64,000 bases of DNA from Arthrobacter sp. 9V (GTDB taxonomy: Bacteria > Actinomycetota > Actinomycetes > Actinomycetales > Micrococcaceae). The position numbers and the translations under genes were made by a program. Location of the stretch: the NCBI RefSeq assembly GCF_902506065.1, contig NZ_LR732912.1, positions 1,875,983-1,939,982 on the forward strand, written 5' to 3'. The notes beneath the pieces were generated by a model, which saw only the letters and a program-made list of their open reading frames with translations, was not told where the DNA came from and did no database searches. This document shows, in pieces, positions 8,694 to 18,597 of this stretch; position 1 is the stretch's first letter; every line of letters begins with the position of its first letter.

Positions 8694-11087
8694 GTGGAAG
8701 AACGTGCGACGTCGGCACCACCGGCGGGCGGGGATGACAGCCGCAAGGCTGTGGCAGTTCCGGCAACGAGCGTGCCCGGACGGACTGCAGCGGCGGTTCC
8801 GGTCGATGCTCCCGGCGTGCGTCCCACCTTCCCGGGACGGAGGGAGCGCACCCGTTCCCGCCTGGCCCGCCTGACAGGCCGGGGAGTTGCTCCGTACTCA
8901 CCCATTCTGGAACCACTGCTTCGTACAGTCAGGGCGAATAATCCCAAAGAGGACTTCGATCTGATCCAGCGCGCCTTCGCTGTGGCAGAGCAGAGCCATC
9001 AGGGGCAAAAGCGAAAGAGCGGTGATCCTTACATCACCCACCCGGTGGCAGTGGCCACCATCCTGGCCGAGCTCGGCATGACCGGGACAACGTTGGCGGC
9101 GGCATTGCTGCACGACACCGTGGAGGATACTCCGTACACACTGGCGGACCTGACGCGCGACTTCGGCCCCGAAGTTGCCATGTTGGTAGATGGCGTCACC
9201 AAGCTGGACAAAGTGAGTTTCGGTGAAGCTGCCCAGTCGGAGACGGTTCGCAAGATGGTCGTCGCGATGGCCAAGGACATCCGGGTACTGATGATCAAGC
9301 TGGCGGACCGCCTCCACAACGCGCGTACCTGGCGTTTCGTTTCTGCGGAGTCTTCGTCGCGCAAGGCCCGTGAAACCCTGGAGATCTTCGCACCGTTGGC
9401 CCATCGCTTGGGCATGAACACCATCAAGTGGGAACTGGAAGACCTCTCATTTGCAGCGCTCTACCCCAAGGTGTACGAGGAAATCGTGCGCATGGTGGGA
9501 GACCGTACGCCTGAGCGGGAAAAGAGCCTGAGCGTTATCCGCAACCAGATCGCGGATGACCTTCGGACGGCCCGGATCAAGGCGACCATCACGGGCCGGC
9601 CCAAGCACTATTACTCGATTTATCAAAAGATGATCGTCCGCGACAAGGACTTTGACGACATCAACGACCTCATGGGCGTGAGGGTGTTGGTGGATTCGGT
9701 GCGGGACTGTTATGCCGCACTGGGAACTCTGCATTCACGGTGGAACCCGCTTCCGGGCCGGTTCAAGGATTACATCGCCATGCCCAAGTTCAACATGTAC
9801 CAATCGCTGCACACCACCGTGATTGGCCCGGGTGGCAAGCCCGTGGAGATCCAGATCCGCACCCACGAAATGCATCGGCGCGCAGAGTATGGCGTGGCGG
9901 CCCACTGGAAGTACAAGGACCAGCCCAACCGGACCGCACAAGGTCCCGGCAGCCCTCGTGACGGCGACATGGGCTGGCTGCGGTCGCTGGTTGACTGGCA
10001 GCAAGAGACCTCGGATCCCGGAGAATTCCTGGATTCACTTCGCTACGAGATCAACGCCCGGGAAGTGTTCGTTTTCACCCCCAAGGGCGAAGTCATGGCC
10101 CTTCCGGCAGGGTCAACCCCTGTGGACTTCGCTTACGCCGTGCATACTGAGGTGGGCCACAGAACCATTGGCGCGCGTGTCAACGGCAAGCTGGTTCCGC
10201 TCAACAGCGAACTGAACCATGGTGACTGGGTTGAGATCTTCACCTCCAAGGCAGAAGGTGCAGGCCCCAGCCAAGACTGGCAGCACTTCGTCAAGTCGGC
10301 TCGAGCGCGCAATAAGATTCGCCAGTGGTTCACCAAGGAACGCCGCGAAGAAGCTATTGAACGTGGCAAGGACATGCTGACCAGGGCCATGCGCAAGCAG
10401 AACCTGCCCCTGCAGCGCCTGATGACTCACGACGCCTTGTCTGCGGTGGCAGAGGACTTCCACTATGTTGACATCTCCGGCTTGTACGCGGGTGTCGGTG
10501 ACGGTCACACATCAGCCCAATCCGTCATGGAAAAGCTCGTCGAGCACCTGGGCGGCCATGAAACGCCCGACGAAGACCTCGATGAAGTCAGCATCCCCAC
10601 CCAGGTTGCGAAGTCCAAGTTCTCGGACTCCGGCGTCATTGTGCGCGGCGTGGGCGATGTCTGGGTCAAGTTGGCCAGGTGCTGCACCCCGGTACCGCCG
10701 GACCCCATCCTGGGCTTCGTCACCCGTGGTTCAGGAGTCTCCGTCCACCGGACAGACTGCACCAACGTCTCCGGTCTCCGCGACCAGCCGGACAGAATCG
10801 TTGAAGTTGAGTGGGCGCCTACCCAGTCCAGTGTGTTCCTGGTGGAGATTCAGGTGGAAGCTTTGGACCGGAAGTCCCTTCTGTCCGATGTGACCCGTAT
10901 CTTGTCCGAAAATCATGTCAACATCCTCGCTGCATCTGTTCACACTTCCAGTGACAGGGTTGCGATTTCGAAGTTTGCTTTCGAGATGGGCGATCCCAAG
11001 TACCTGCACCACGTATTGAATGCGGTCCGCAGAATCGACGGCGTTTTCGACGTCTACCGGACCACGGGAAACCGGCGCCGCAGTTAG
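8694..11087 (+). CDS. rel: Bifunctional (p)ppGpp synthetase/hydrolase (RelA/SpoT homologue)
   Basis: 797 aa from GTG 8694, which has GAGGGG 7 nt upstream; the in-frame GTG at 8679 overlaps that ribosome binding site and is less likely. Order of domains: a 70-residue basic, Pro/Ala-rich N-terminus; HD hydrolase ([26 protein letters not shown]); synthetase ([26 protein letters not shown]); TGS ([19 protein letters not shown]); conserved-cysteine region (ARCCTPVP); and ACT at the end. HD and synthetase motifs both look intact, so it should make and degrade (p)ppGpp. It is a single long RSH, as usual in Actinobacteria. Confidence 0.96.
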   Translation: MEERATSAPPAGGDDSRKAVAVPATSVPGRTAAAVPVDAPGVRPTFPGRRERTRSRLARLTGRGVAPYSPILEPLLRTVRANNPKEDFDLIQRAFAVAEQSHQGQKRKSGDPYITHPVAVATILAELGMTGTTLAAALLHDTVEDTPYTLADLTRDFGPEVAMLVDGVTKLDKVSFGEAAQSETVRKMVVAMAKDIRVLMIKLADRLHNARTWRFVSAESSSRKARETLEIFAPLAHRLGMNTIKWELEDLSFAALYPKVYEEIVRMVGDRTPEREKSLSVIRNQIADDLRTARIKATITGRPKHYYSIYQKMIVRDKDFDDINDLMGVRVLVDSVRDCYAALGTLHSRWNPLPGRFKDYIAMPKFNMYQSLHTTVIGPGGKPVEIQIRTHEMHRRAEYGVAAHWKYKDQPNRTAQGPGSPRDGDMGWLRSLVDWQQETSDPGEFLDSLRYEINAREVFVFTPKGEVMALPAGSTPVDFAYAVHTEVGHRTIGARVNGKLVPLNSELNHGDWVEIFTSKAEGAGPSQDWQHFVKSARARNKIRQWFTKERREEAIERGKDMLTRAMRKQNLPLQRLMTHDALSAVAEDFHYVDISGLYAGVGDGHTSAQSVMEKLVEHLGGHETPDEDLDEVSIPTQVAKSKFSDSGVIVRGVGDVWVKLARCCTPVPPDPILGFVTRGSGVSVHRTDCTNVSGLRDQPDRIVEVEWAPTQSSVFLVEIQVEALDRKSLLSDVTRILSENHVNILAASVHTSSDRVAISKFAFEMGDPKYLHHVLNAVRRIDGVFDVYRTTGNRRRS

Positions 11088-11114
11088 CGAGGTTCCCGGC
11101 CGGCAAGGTTTCAG

Positions 11115-11723
11115 CTAACGGATATCTGTTGAGGCCAGTTGTGCCAAGGTAGCCAAGGCGCGCCGTTTGTGGGGGACCCGCGGAGCGGCTTCGACGGCCA
11201 GTATGAGGAGCCGGAGCTTGATACCGAGCTCCTCCCGTGCCAGGAGGCGCTTCAGGGCCGGTAACGCGCGTTCCGTTTCCACGTGGAGGGCGATGTCAGC
11301 TGCGGTACGGAGCGGGCTGCTGACCAGCATCCCTCCTAGGCTGACCACGTCCATTTGTCCCAGCCGGACTTCGTGCAGGCTGCATGCTGTGCTGCCCCGC
11401 AGGCTTGAAATGCGGTGTTTCGCATCAACCAGCAGCGACAAATGCTCCGGCGGCTTGGCGCAACCGTAAATCCATGCCGCCGTAAGCCGTCCGGCGACCA
11501 CCTTGGTCCGAATCCGTTCCGGGACTGTCAGGGCCGCTGCGCGGGCTCTGAGACGGTGAGTGACAGCCACACCCGGTGAAGCATAACTCTTCCCGTACAG
11601 AGGCAGCAGGATGCCATCGAAAGCCATGCCCTGCAGTTCGTTCCACGAAAAGATACGGCTGGGGGAGTAGAGCTCGGATATGACCGGCTCCTGCAAGTGG
11701 GGGGCTATGACAGCGGGGACCAT
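11115..11723 (-). CDS. Hypothetical protein, possibly AbiEi-antitoxin-like
   Basis: 202 aa, no function assignable with certainty. The middle part (ERIRTKVVAGRLTAAWIYGC, LVDAKHRISSLRG, HEVRLGQMDVVSLGG, SSPLRTAADIAL) resembles a family of actinobacterial proteins often labelled AbiEi-like antitoxins or the N-terminal part of DUF559-type proteins; the nuclease part of the latter is absent. No cognate AbiEii toxin gene is adjacent, so a toxin-antitoxin role is not supported by context. No clear Shine-Dalgarno precedes ATG 11723. It converges on rel, with 27 nt between the stop codons. Confidence 0.6.
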   Translation of the reverse strand: MVPAVIAPHLQEPVISELYSPSRIFSWNELQGMAFDGILLPLYGKSYASPGVAVTHRLRARAAALTVPERIRTKVVAGRLTAAWIYGCAKPPEHLSLLVDAKHRISSLRGSTACSLHEVRLGQMDVVSLGGMLVSSPLRTAADIALHVETERALPALKRLLAREELGIKLRLLILAVEAAPRVPHKRRALATLAQLASTDIR

Positions 11724-11757
11724 TCATTGATCATTCCGTGCGGCCGCCCTACGAGTA

Positions 11758-11799
11758 CAGGCTCCGTCCGGGTTATGTGGATAACCTGAACGGAGCCTG
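11758..11799 (-). terminator. Long hairpin downstream of the DUF349 gene
   Basis: Inverted repeat: CAGGCTCCGT pairs with ACGGAGCCTG and, inside, GGTTAT pairs with ATAACC around a GTGG loop. No U-run follows on either strand, so it is a terminator-like structure rather than a textbook terminator. The apex contains TGTGGATAA, the complement of a DnaA-box consensus, probably by chance. Confidence 0.5.
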
Positions 11800-11826
11800 C
11801 AGGAGAACTGCTTACTCAAAAACCCC

Positions 11827-13404
11827 CTATGCGAGGTCGCTGGCTGAGCGCTGGATCTGGTCGAGCCATGCCTGACGTGCTTCCAAGGCCTCGCGGGCGG
11901 CCTTGATGCGGCGCTGGTCACCGGCCTTTTCAGCCTTCTCGAGATCTTCCTTGAGGCCTGCGATGGCAGACTCAAGTTGCGACAAGGCGCTGTTGGTGCG
12001 GGCCTTGGTTTCCGGGTTGCTCCGGCGCCACTTCTCTTCCTCAGCTTCACGGACCGCATCTTCAACTTTGCGAAGCCCGGCTTCGATCCTGCCCATATCG
12101 GCGCGGGGTACCTTGCCGGCGTCCTCCCAACGGTCCCTGATGGACTGGAGGGCCTTCTTGGCAGCATTGAGATCGTTGATAGGCAGGAGCGCCTGCGCCT
12201 CAGTGACCAACTGTTCCTTCACGGCGAGGTTCGCCGTGTATTCCTGGTCGATTTGATCGTTGGCGGCCTGCCGGTTGCTGAAGAAGACGTCCTGGGCGGC
12301 GCGGAAGCGGCCCCACAGTGCGTCATCATCCTTGCGGCTCGCACGCGGAGTTGTCTTCCACTGGTCCATCAGCCTGCGGTACTCGCCCGCTGCGAATCCC
12401 CAGTCAGTAGACGTGGAGAGGGCTTCCGCCTCTGCGATCAGGGCTTCCTTGGCGGACTTTGCAGCGGAGTTGTTGCTGTCCAACTGCGAGAAGTAGGCGC
12501 GGCGGTGACGATCAAATACCGTCCGGGCAGAACGGAAGCGCTTCCACAGCGCGTCTTCGTTGCTGCGACCGAGCCTGACACCGCTCTTTTGCGCTGCCTT
12601 CCACGTTTCAAACAGCTCGTTCATGCGTGCGCTGGAGGTCTTCCACTGGATCTGCGCGGGGTCCTGGCCGGCAATGGTCTCAGCTTCGGCAACAATTGCT
12701 TCCCGTGCCGCGAGCTCGTTGGCGCGAACCGCCTCATGAGCGGCCTTCTCCGACTTTTCCAGTTCCACGATCTGCGTAGACAGGGCATCCAGGCGGGCCT
12801 CGGCAGCACGGATGTCTCCCACCATGTTGCGCTCAGCAAGCTGTTCACGCAGGTGAGTGACGGTCTTCTGCATGTCCGTGGCGGGAGCTTTGGACTCTAC
12901 GCGGTGTTCCAGGAGAACTACCTGTGCGATCACGTCGTCGAACTTGCGGGCAAAGTAACCAAGTGCCTCGTCCGTGCTGACGCCCGGGTACTGACCAACA
13001 GCGATCTCCTCCCCGTCCAGCGTCAGGAAGACATGGCCATCACCTTCAGCGCGTCCCCATTTGGCTGCCTCGGCGAGAGACGCAGCGGACACCGCGGGAG
13101 CCGCGGGAACGACGGCGGCGGGAGCCTTGGGGCGGGCCGCGAAGGCTGCCGGGGAAGGCGCTGCGGAGGGTGTCGGACGAGGAGCAGCCGGTGTTGCGGG
13201 CTCTGTGGCCGGCGCTTCCGCCTGGACTGCGTCGTTAGCGTCCGCTGCGTCGTTAGCGTCCGCTGCATCTTTGGCTGCCGTTGCGTCGTCGGCCTGAACA
13301 TTCTCCGCCGGAGCCGGCGTACCGGCGCCGTTGTTGCCGCTTGCCTCGACTTCTTCTTCGTTGGCCACTACTGCTGTTTCGTCGGATTTCTGACTGTCTG
13401 TCAC
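11827..13404 (-). CDS. DUF349 domain-containing coiled-coil protein
   Basis: 525 aa. The first 120 residues are low complexity, rich in Ala, Glu, Asp and Pro, with a short duplicated ANDAAD segment. The rest is alpha-helical with repeated DUF349 units, each with a pattern like LWxRFRxAxxxFxxxR (seen at LWKRFRSARTVFDRHRRAYF and LWGRFRAAQDVFFSNRQAAN), and ends in an EKAGDQRRIKAAREALEARQAW helix. It is probably cytosolic and elongated. No enzymatic motif is visible and the family's function is not established. GTG start at 13404. It lies in the same direction as the cyclophilin gene, 66 nt downstream of it. Confidence 0.85.
   Translation of the reverse strand: MTDSQKSDETAVVANEEEVEASGNNGAGTPAPAENVQADDATAAKDAADANDAADANDAVQAEAPATEPATPAAPRPTPSAAPSPAAFAARPKAPAAVVPAAPAVSAASLAEAAKWGRAEGDGHVFLTLDGEEIAVGQYPGVSTDEALGYFARKFDDVIAQVVLLEHRVESKAPATDMQKTVTHLREQLAERNMVGDIRAAEARLDALSTQIVELEKSEKAAHEAVRANELAAREAIVAEAETIAGQDPAQIQWKTSSARMNELFETWKAAQKSGVRLGRSNEDALWKRFRSARTVFDRHRRAYFSQLDSNNSAAKSAKEALIAEAEALSTSTDWGFAAGEYRRLMDQWKTTPRASRKDDDALWGRFRAAQDVFFSNRQAANDQIDQEYTANLAVKEQLVTEAQALLPINDLNAAKKALQSIRDRWEDAGKVPRADMGRIEAGLRKVEDAVREAEEEKWRRSNPETKARTNSALSQLESAIAGLKEDLEKAEKAGDQRRIKAAREALEARQAWLDQIQRSASDLA
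13229..13264. repeat. Tandem 18-bp duplication inside the DUF349 gene
   Basis: Two identical 18-bp copies (GCGTCGTTAGCGTCCGCT) head to tail, adding six residues of the Ala/Asp/Asn-rich N-terminal region. Exact identity suggests a recent slippage event. Confidence 0.9.
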
Positions 13405-13470
13405 CGCTAAAAGTCTTTCGCTTGGAGGGAACTGCTCAGGTAATGCACTCCGGGCCGGGCCTGGAGCTGG

Positions 13471-14265
13471 TTACTTCAGAGAAAACGAGTCTATCGTGAC
13501 AGGTGCCACAGGGGCGCCGTCGCTGGCATTTCCGCCGGGTTTGAGGCCTGCTGCCGCAATTTTGGCGACGACGTCGAGGCCGCTGGTCACCTTGCCCACC
13601 ACGGTGTAACCTCCGGCGGTATCAGCCGGAATGGTGGTGTCCTTGTAGACGATGAAGAATTGGTGCCCGTTGCCGTAGGCGTTATTGCCTGTTCGTGCCA
13701 CGGCAATCGTCCCGGCAGGGTACTTGTTATCTGCGGGAACATTCTCCAGCGGACCCCACCGGTAATTTGCGTCCTCGGCCCCGTCTTCGGTTTTGGCGCC
13801 ACACTGGAGGAGACCGAACGTTTCGGAAGTGGTCAACCGGTGGCAAAAGGCGCCGTTGTAGTAGCCGGCGTCGCTGAGGGACTTGAACACTGCGGCAGCC
13901 TGCGGTGCTGCGGTTCCGTTCAATTCGATGCCGAGGACTCCGCTGTTCAAAGCGAGCTCGCCGGTGAAAGTCTTTCCAACAGCCGTTTCCGGGCCGGGGA
14001 TGTCGGCGCTGTTTGACGCGGCAGGCGAAGCGGAGGGCGAGCTGAGCCCTGCTTCAGCAGCGGCAAACTCCGCCTCAGTGGGGTTGGAGCTGAAAACGGT
14101 CAATTGCAGCACTACGGCCAGGACCACTGCCACGCCGGCCGCACTCACGGCGATGGTGTTGTCCCTTTTGCGTCGCTTGCCCTGTTCCTGCCGCAGGGCA
14201 CGCTTGGCTTCCATCTGCCGGATGCGCCGTTTTGCTTCGCGGTCATCCCGCGACCTTGTTGCCAA
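13471..14265 (-). CDS. Membrane-anchored cyclophilin-type peptidyl-prolyl isomerase
   Basis: 264 aa from TTG 14265, chosen because AGGAGG stands 4 nt upstream; the frame is open further upstream but without support. Order: 35 very basic residues, one membrane helix (about 36-56, NTIAVSAAGVAVVLAVVLQL), a Ser/Pro/Ala linker, then a cyclophilin domain outside the membrane (GVLGIELNGTAAPQAAAVFKS, YYNGAFCHRL, GNGHQFFIVYKD, YTVVGKVTSGLDVV). The usual FHRVI and GxGxGGPG motifs are altered (FCHRLTT, and an LLQCGAK loop), as in many actinobacterial extracytoplasmic cyclophilins, so catalytic efficiency is uncertain. Divergent from hisS. Confidence 0.85.
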   Translation of the reverse strand: MATRSRDDREAKRRIRQMEAKRALRQEQGKRRKRDNTIAVSAAGVAVVLAVVLQLTVFSSNPTEAEFAAAEAGLSSPSASPAASNSADIPGPETAVGKTFTGELALNSGVLGIELNGTAAPQAAAVFKSLSDAGYYNGAFCHRLTTSETFGLLQCGAKTEDGAEDANYRWGPLENVPADNKYPAGTIAVARTGNNAYGNGHQFFIVYKDTTIPADTAGGYTVVGKVTSGLDVVAKIAAAGLKPGGNASDGAPVAPVTIDSFSLK

Positions 14266-14344
14266 GAGTCCTCCTGATTGTGTCCACATTCGATGGCTGC
14301 CGACAGGAACCGGGCATGCTGCATTAGATGTGCACGCGCGGAAA

Positions 14345-14375
14345 GCATAAACTGGCTGCCGCACATAGTTTATGC
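14345..14375. promoter_or_regulatory. Symmetrical element between cyclophilin gene and hisS
   Basis: Perfect 9-bp inverted repeat, GCATAAACT-13 nt-AGTTTATGC, in the divergent intergenic region. Each arm contains a TAGTTT/AGTTTAT string that could act as the -10 of its own strand, so this may be a pair of mirror-image promoters or a dyad operator. Confidence 0.45.
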
Positions 14376-14399
14376 ATGACCGGCTGGACGCCCGCCCTG

Positions 14400-14420
14400 T
14401 AAACGCCGAAAGGGCGTTTA
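14400..14420 (+). promoter_or_regulatory. Hairpin in the hisS 5' leader
   Basis: TAAACGCC-GAAAG-GGCGTTTA, a perfect 8-bp stem 50 nt upstream of the hisS start. It is followed by AAGCTGC and not by a T run, so it is not a terminator. Possible leader structure of unknown role. Confidence 0.4.
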
Positions 14421-14470
14421 AAGCTGCGGTGCCTTGCCAGCGTCAGCTTTCTTCGAGGAGACATTCCACC

Positions 14471-15820
14471 ATGGCACGTACCGCCTCCCTGTCCGGATTC
14501 CCCGAGTGGCTTCCCCAGGAGCGGTTGGTGGAACTCCATGTGCTGGATACGCTCCGGAAGACGTTTGAACTCCACGGATTTTCGTCCATAGAGACCCGTG
14601 CTGTTGAAACCGTGGGCCAGCTGCTGCGCAAAGGCGAGATCGACAAAGAGGTCTATGGCCTGAGCAGGCTCCAGGACGATGAAGGTGAGGACGTCAAATC
14701 TGACAAGTCCGATCCCAACGCCTTGGCCCTCCACTTCGACCTGACAGTTCCGTTCGCCCGCTATGTGGTGGAAAATGCCGGCTACCTGGCATTTCCGTTC
14801 CGCCGGTACCAGATCCAGAAAGTCTGGCGGGGTGAGCGGCCTCAGGAAGGCCGGGCACGCGAGTTTACCCAGGCAGACATCGATGTTGTGGGCGACGGCG
14901 AATTGCCGTTCCGTTATGACGTCGAAATCGCGTTGGTAATCGCCGAGGCCCTCAGCGCCTTGCCCATCCCGGACTTCCGGCTCCGTATCAATAACCGCAA
15001 GCTGGCCGAAGGCTTCTATCGCGGGATCGGACTCGCCGACACTGCCGGGGTACTGCGCAGCATCGACAAACTGGAGAAGATCGGCGCCGAAAAGGTCGCC
15101 GGACTGCTCAAGAGTGAGCTCGGAGCTACGGACGAACAGGCTGGTCTTGCCCTGGAACTGGCATCGATCCGTACCGAGGACGCCTCCTTTGTGGACCGGG
15201 TCCGCGCACTCGGGGTCAAAGATGATCTCTTGGAAGAAGGCCTGAGCGAGCTTGAGCAGGTTATCCAGGCAGCAGTTTTGCGCGCTCCCGGGAAAGTCAT
15301 CGCGGATCTCAGCATCGCCCGCGGCCTGGACTACTACACGGGCACCGTTGTTGAGACAGTGCTGGTAGGCCACGAGCAGCTGGGCTCCATCTGTTCCGGA
15401 GGCCGCTATGACGCGCTGGCGAGCAAGGGCAACCGGAAGTTCCCCGGCGTCGGCCTCTCCATTGGTGTCACCCGGCTTGTGTCCCGCATTCTCAGCCAGG
15501 AACTGGCTGCCGCGTCGCGCACAGTGCCGACGGCGGTGTTGATCGCCTTGAACTCGGACGACAGCTGGTCCGCCGCGCAGGACATTGCAGCCCAGTTGCG
15601 CGGCCGCGGAATTGCCACGGAAGTTGCAGCCAAGGCTGAGAAGTTCGGAAAGCAGATCAAGTTTGCGGACCGTCGCGGTATCCCGTTCGTGTGGTTTACC
15701 GATGACGACGGCAAGCACCAGGTCAAGGACATCCGTTCAGGCGAACAGGTTGACGCCGATCCCGCCAGTTGGATGCCTGCTGAAGAGGATTTGCACGTCC
15801 GGGTCACCACCGCCGGCTGA
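14471..15820 (+). CDS. hisS: Histidyl-tRNA synthetase
   Basis: 449 aa from ATG 14471, with CGAGGAG about 10 nt upstream; the frame extends 33 codons further but without homology. Class II synthetase: motif 2 region [23 protein letters not shown], the HisRS signature [12 protein letters not shown], motif 3 [12 protein letters not shown], and a C-terminal anticodon-binding domain ([10 protein letters not shown] to [10 protein letters not shown]). Normal length. 110 nt before aspS, in the arrangement common in bacteria. Confidence 0.96.
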   Translation: MARTASLSGFPEWLPQERLVELHVLDTLRKTFELHGFSSIETRAVETVGQLLRKGEIDKEVYGLSRLQDDEGEDVKSDKSDPNALALHFDLTVPFARYVVENAGYLAFPFRRYQIQKVWRGERPQEGRAREFTQADIDVVGDGELPFRYDVEIALVIAEALSALPIPDFRLRINNRKLAEGFYRGIGLADTAGVLRSIDKLEKIGAEKVAGLLKSELGATDEQAGLALELASIRTEDASFVDRVRALGVKDDLLEEGLSELEQVIQAAVLRAPGKVIADLSIARGLDYYTGTVVETVLVGHEQLGSICSGGRYDALASKGNRKFPGVGLSIGVTRLVSRILSQELAAASRTVPTAVLIALNSDDSWSAAQDIAAQLRGRGIATEVAAKAEKFGKQIKFADRRGIPFVWFTDDDGKHQVKDIRSGEQVDADPASWMPAEEDLHVRVTTAG

Positions 15821-15930
15821 GGTCCAACGATTGTTCCAAGGCTGTGGCGGGAGCCGGGGCCGGGGAAGGTAAACTCGGACGGGACCGTCTTTGCAGCGGT
15901 CCCTCTATATTTCATGCTGAAAGGAATGCT

Positions 15931-17724
15931 GTGCTGCGCACACATGACCTCGGATCTCTTCGTTCCGAGCACATTGGACAAACCGTTACCCTGGCCGGCT
16001 GGGTGGGGCGCCGCCGCGATCACGGCGGCGTTGCATTCGTTGACCTGCGTGATGCGTCCGGTGTAGCCCAGGTGGTTGTCCGTGAGGAAGAAGTCTTCCA
16101 CGGCTTGCGGAACGAGTACGTCCTGCAGGTGACAGGCACGGTCAACAAGCGTCCCGAAGGCAATGAGAACCCTGCGCTTGCAACCGGTGAGATCGAGGTC
16201 ATAGCTGACAAGGTTGTCGTCCTCAACACCTCTGACCCTTTGCCGTTCCAGATCGACGAACACGTGGAGGTCGGCGAGGAAGCCCGCCTCAAGCACCGCT
16301 ACCTGGACCTCCGCCGCCCCGGCCCCGCACGCAACATGCGTCTGCGTTCGGAGGCAAACCGTGTGGCACGCGAACTCCTGCACCAGCGCGGCTATGTGGA
16401 AATCGAGACTCCCACGCTCACGCGTTCGACGCCGGAAGGCGCCAGGGACTTCGTTGTTCCGGCACGTCTGGCCCCCGGTTCATGGTATGCCCTTCCGCAG
16501 TCCCCGCAGCTTTTCAAGCAGCTCCTTCAGGTGGGTGGCTTTGAGAAGTATTACCAGATTGCCCGCTGCTACCGCGATGAGGATTTCCGCGCGGACCGCC
16601 AGCCGGAATTCACTCAGCTGGACATCGAAGCCAGCTTCGTGGACCAGGACGATGTTATTGAGCTGGGCGAGGCAATCGTCAAGGCGCTGTGGCAGCTGAT
16701 CGACGTCGAGATCCCCACGCCGATCCGCCGCATGACCTACTTGGACGCCATGGCCAAGTACGGCTCGGACAAGCCGGACCTGCGTTTTGGTGTTGAATTG
16801 ACTGAGCTCACGGAGTTCTTCAAGGACACCAACTTCGGCGTCTTCAAAGCGCCTTACGTCGGCGCCGTCGTCATGCCGGGCGGGGCATCCCAACCGCGCC
16901 GCACTTTGGACGGCTGGCAGGAATTTGCCAAGCAGCGCGGACACAAGGGCCTGGCTTACGTCCTTTTCAAGGAAGATGGCGAACTTGCCGGCCCCGTCGC
17001 CAAGAACCTTACCGACACCGAGCGCGAGGGCCTGGCCGACGCCGTTGGCGCCAAGCCGGGCGACTGCATCTTCTTCGCCGCCGGTGAAAAGTCCGCGGCG
17101 CGCGCCCTGCTGGGTGCTGCCCGTGTTGAGATCGGCCACCGTACCGGCCTGATCGACCCCAAGGACTGGGCATTCGTCTGGATCGTGGACGCGCCAATGT
17201 TCGAGCCCGCAGCCGCAGCTGTCGCTTCCGGTGACGTTGCAGTGGGTGCCGGCCAGTGGACGGCAGTGCACCACGCCTTCACCTCGCCCAAGCCTGAGTT
17301 CATGGATACCTTCGATCAGGACCCGGAGTCGGCACTTTCCTACGCTTACGACATCGTGTGCAACGGCAACGAGATCGGCGGCGGCTCCATCCGTATCCAT
17401 GAGCGTGAGGTACAGGAGCGTGTCTTCCAGCTCATGGGCCTGGACAAGGAAGACGCCGAAACCAAGTTCGGCTTCCTTCTTGAAGGTTTCAAGTACGGCG
17501 CCCCTCCCCATGGCGGCATGGCGCTCGGCTGGGACCGCGTGGTTGCCTTGCTTGCCGGAGTGGAATCCATCCGCGACGTCATTGCCTTCCCGAAGTCGGG
17601 CAACGGCTATGACCCCCTGACGGCCGCACCGGCTCCGATCACGCCGCAACAGCGCAAGGAAGCAGGCGTCGACTTCAAGCCTGAGGCCAAGCCGGCGGCA
17701 AAGCCGGAAAGCAAGTCCGAATAA
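15931..17724 (+). CDS. aspS: Aspartyl-tRNA synthetase
   Basis: 597 aa from GTG 15931 (AAAGGA 5 nt upstream), giving the expected start [16 protein letters not shown]-terminal OB-fold anticodon-binding domain ([18 protein letters not shown]), class II core (YWALP-like [32 protein letters not shown]), bacterial GAD insertion, and motif 3 [13 protein letters not shown]. The tail is Lys/Ala/Pro-rich. Many actinobacteria use a non-discriminating AspRS with GatCAB; the sequence alone does not settle that here. Confidence 0.96.
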   Translation: MLRTHDLGSLRSEHIGQTVTLAGWVGRRRDHGGVAFVDLRDASGVAQVVVREEEVFHGLRNEYVLQVTGTVNKRPEGNENPALATGEIEVIADKVVVLNTSDPLPFQIDEHVEVGEEARLKHRYLDLRRPGPARNMRLRSEANRVARELLHQRGYVEIETPTLTRSTPEGARDFVVPARLAPGSWYALPQSPQLFKQLLQVGGFEKYYQIARCYRDEDFRADRQPEFTQLDIEASFVDQDDVIELGEAIVKALWQLIDVEIPTPIRRMTYLDAMAKYGSDKPDLRFGVELTELTEFFKDTNFGVFKAPYVGAVVMPGGASQPRRTLDGWQEFAKQRGHKGLAYVLFKEDGELAGPVAKNLTDTEREGLADAVGAKPGDCIFFAAGEKSAARALLGAARVEIGHRTGLIDPKDWAFVWIVDAPMFEPAAAAVASGDVAVGAGQWTAVHHAFTSPKPEFMDTFDQDPESALSYAYDIVCNGNEIGGGSIRIHEREVQERVFQLMGLDKEDAETKFGFLLEGFKYGAPPHGGMALGWDRVVALLAGVESIRDVIAFPKSGNGYDPLTAAPAPITPQQRKEAGVDFKPEAKPAAKPESKSE

Positions 17725-17736
17725 GTTCCTGCAATT

Positions 17737-17765
17737 GGCTCCTCACTCAGGTGGGGAGCCTTTTG
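17737..17765 (+). terminator. Terminator after aspS
   Basis: GGCTCCTCAC-TCAG-GTGGGGAGCC (10 bp with one G-T pair) followed directly by TTTTGTG. Confidence 0.85.
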
Positions 17766-17790
17766 TGTTGCAGCCAAGGAAGGATTCCTG

Positions 17791-18588
17791 ATGGTGGAGC
17801 AGGCGTTCCTGGAATCGCTCATGGATCAGGCCTGGCCTGGTCTTGATCGCGAAGAGCTTGACGCGGGAAACGCGGGGGAGTGGGTCCTGCGTGCCTCAGG
17901 CGGAGTGACCCAGCGGGCTAATTCCGTATGGCCCCGCACATCCCTCGGCGCGCAGGGCGAAATCAAGGGCCTTACGCGAGCCGTGCGTGCAGCCTCGCAA
18001 TGGTACAGGCTTCGCCGGCTTCCGTTGATCTTCCAAGTCTTCGAGGACCCCCGCACCTCCACCCTCAATGCTGTCCTGGATGAGCAGCGCTTCACGCGGC
18101 AATCGGCTACAAGGATCATGGTCCGCGGCGCGGAAGGCCTGCCGGTGAACACCTCAGTCCGGGAGGTTGACCTGGCTGGGGAACCGTCCGGGGAATGGCT
18201 TCAGGTGTGGTGGTCCGTGGATGGCCGTGGCGGCGACGCTGAGCTGGCCGTAGCGCACAAGATTCTTATGGCGTGCCCGGCGCTGTATGCAATGGTGAGG
18301 GACGACGACGGCGTTCCCGCCGCCGTCGGGCGTCTGGCCTTGGTGGACGGCTGGGGCGGTATCTACAGCATGGCGACTTCTGCAGAGCATCGAAGGCGCG
18401 GTTATGGGACAGAGGTTCTGGCCGCGCTACTGAACGCCGGAGCCCAACAGGGTCTCAAGGGATTTTGGCTGCTCGTCACCGAGGGGAATTATGGAGCGCA
18501 GATACTCTACTCGAACGCCGGATTCACCCACCACGGCAGCTACTTGTACCGGCAGGCACCCCTGAAGCGGGCGTCCGGCGGCTGCTAG
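17791..18588 (+). CDS. GNAT family N-acetyltransferase
   Basis: 265 aa. The C-terminal half carries the GNAT acetyl-CoA signature (IYSMATSAEHRRRGYGTEVLAALL) and a final motif LVTEGNYGAQILYSNAGFTHHG. The N-terminal half (LRASGGVTQRANSVWP, RLPLIFQVFED) is typical of two-domain GNATs of unknown substrate found in actinobacteria. ATG with AAGGAAGGA upstream. It follows the aspS terminator, so likely has its own promoter. Substrate cannot be inferred. Confidence 0.85.
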   Translation: MVEQAFLESLMDQAWPGLDREELDAGNAGEWVLRASGGVTQRANSVWPRTSLGAQGEIKGLTRAVRAASQWYRLRRLPLIFQVFEDPRTSTLNAVLDEQRFTRQSATRIMVRGAEGLPVNTSVREVDLAGEPSGEWLQVWWSVDGRGGDAELAVAHKILMACPALYAMVRDDDGVPAAVGRLALVDGWGGIYSMATSAEHRRRGYGTEVLAALLNAGAQQGLKGFWLLVTEGNYGAQILYSNAGFTHHGSYLYRQAPLKRASGGC

Positions 18589-18597
18589 AAATGGCTG

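Noticed and set aside
11115..11723. Type IV toxin-antitoxin locus.
   Set aside because: The protein only loosely resembles AbiEi, and no nucleotidyltransferase-type AbiEii toxin gene is adjacent; neighbours are rel and a DUF349 gene.
11776..11784. DnaA-box consensus (TTATCCACA) on the minus strand; further copies in aroB near 30571 and before comEA near 61689.
   Set aside because: Three isolated boxes tens of kilobases apart, without clustering, an AT-rich unwinding region, or dnaA/dnaN nearby. Probably chance or weak titration sites, not an origin.
13229..13264. Tandem repeats here and in mltG (26003-26056) considered as CRISPR or mobile-element repeats.
   Set aside because: They are in-frame, head to tail without spacers, and encode low-complexity protein, so they are coding slippage repeats.
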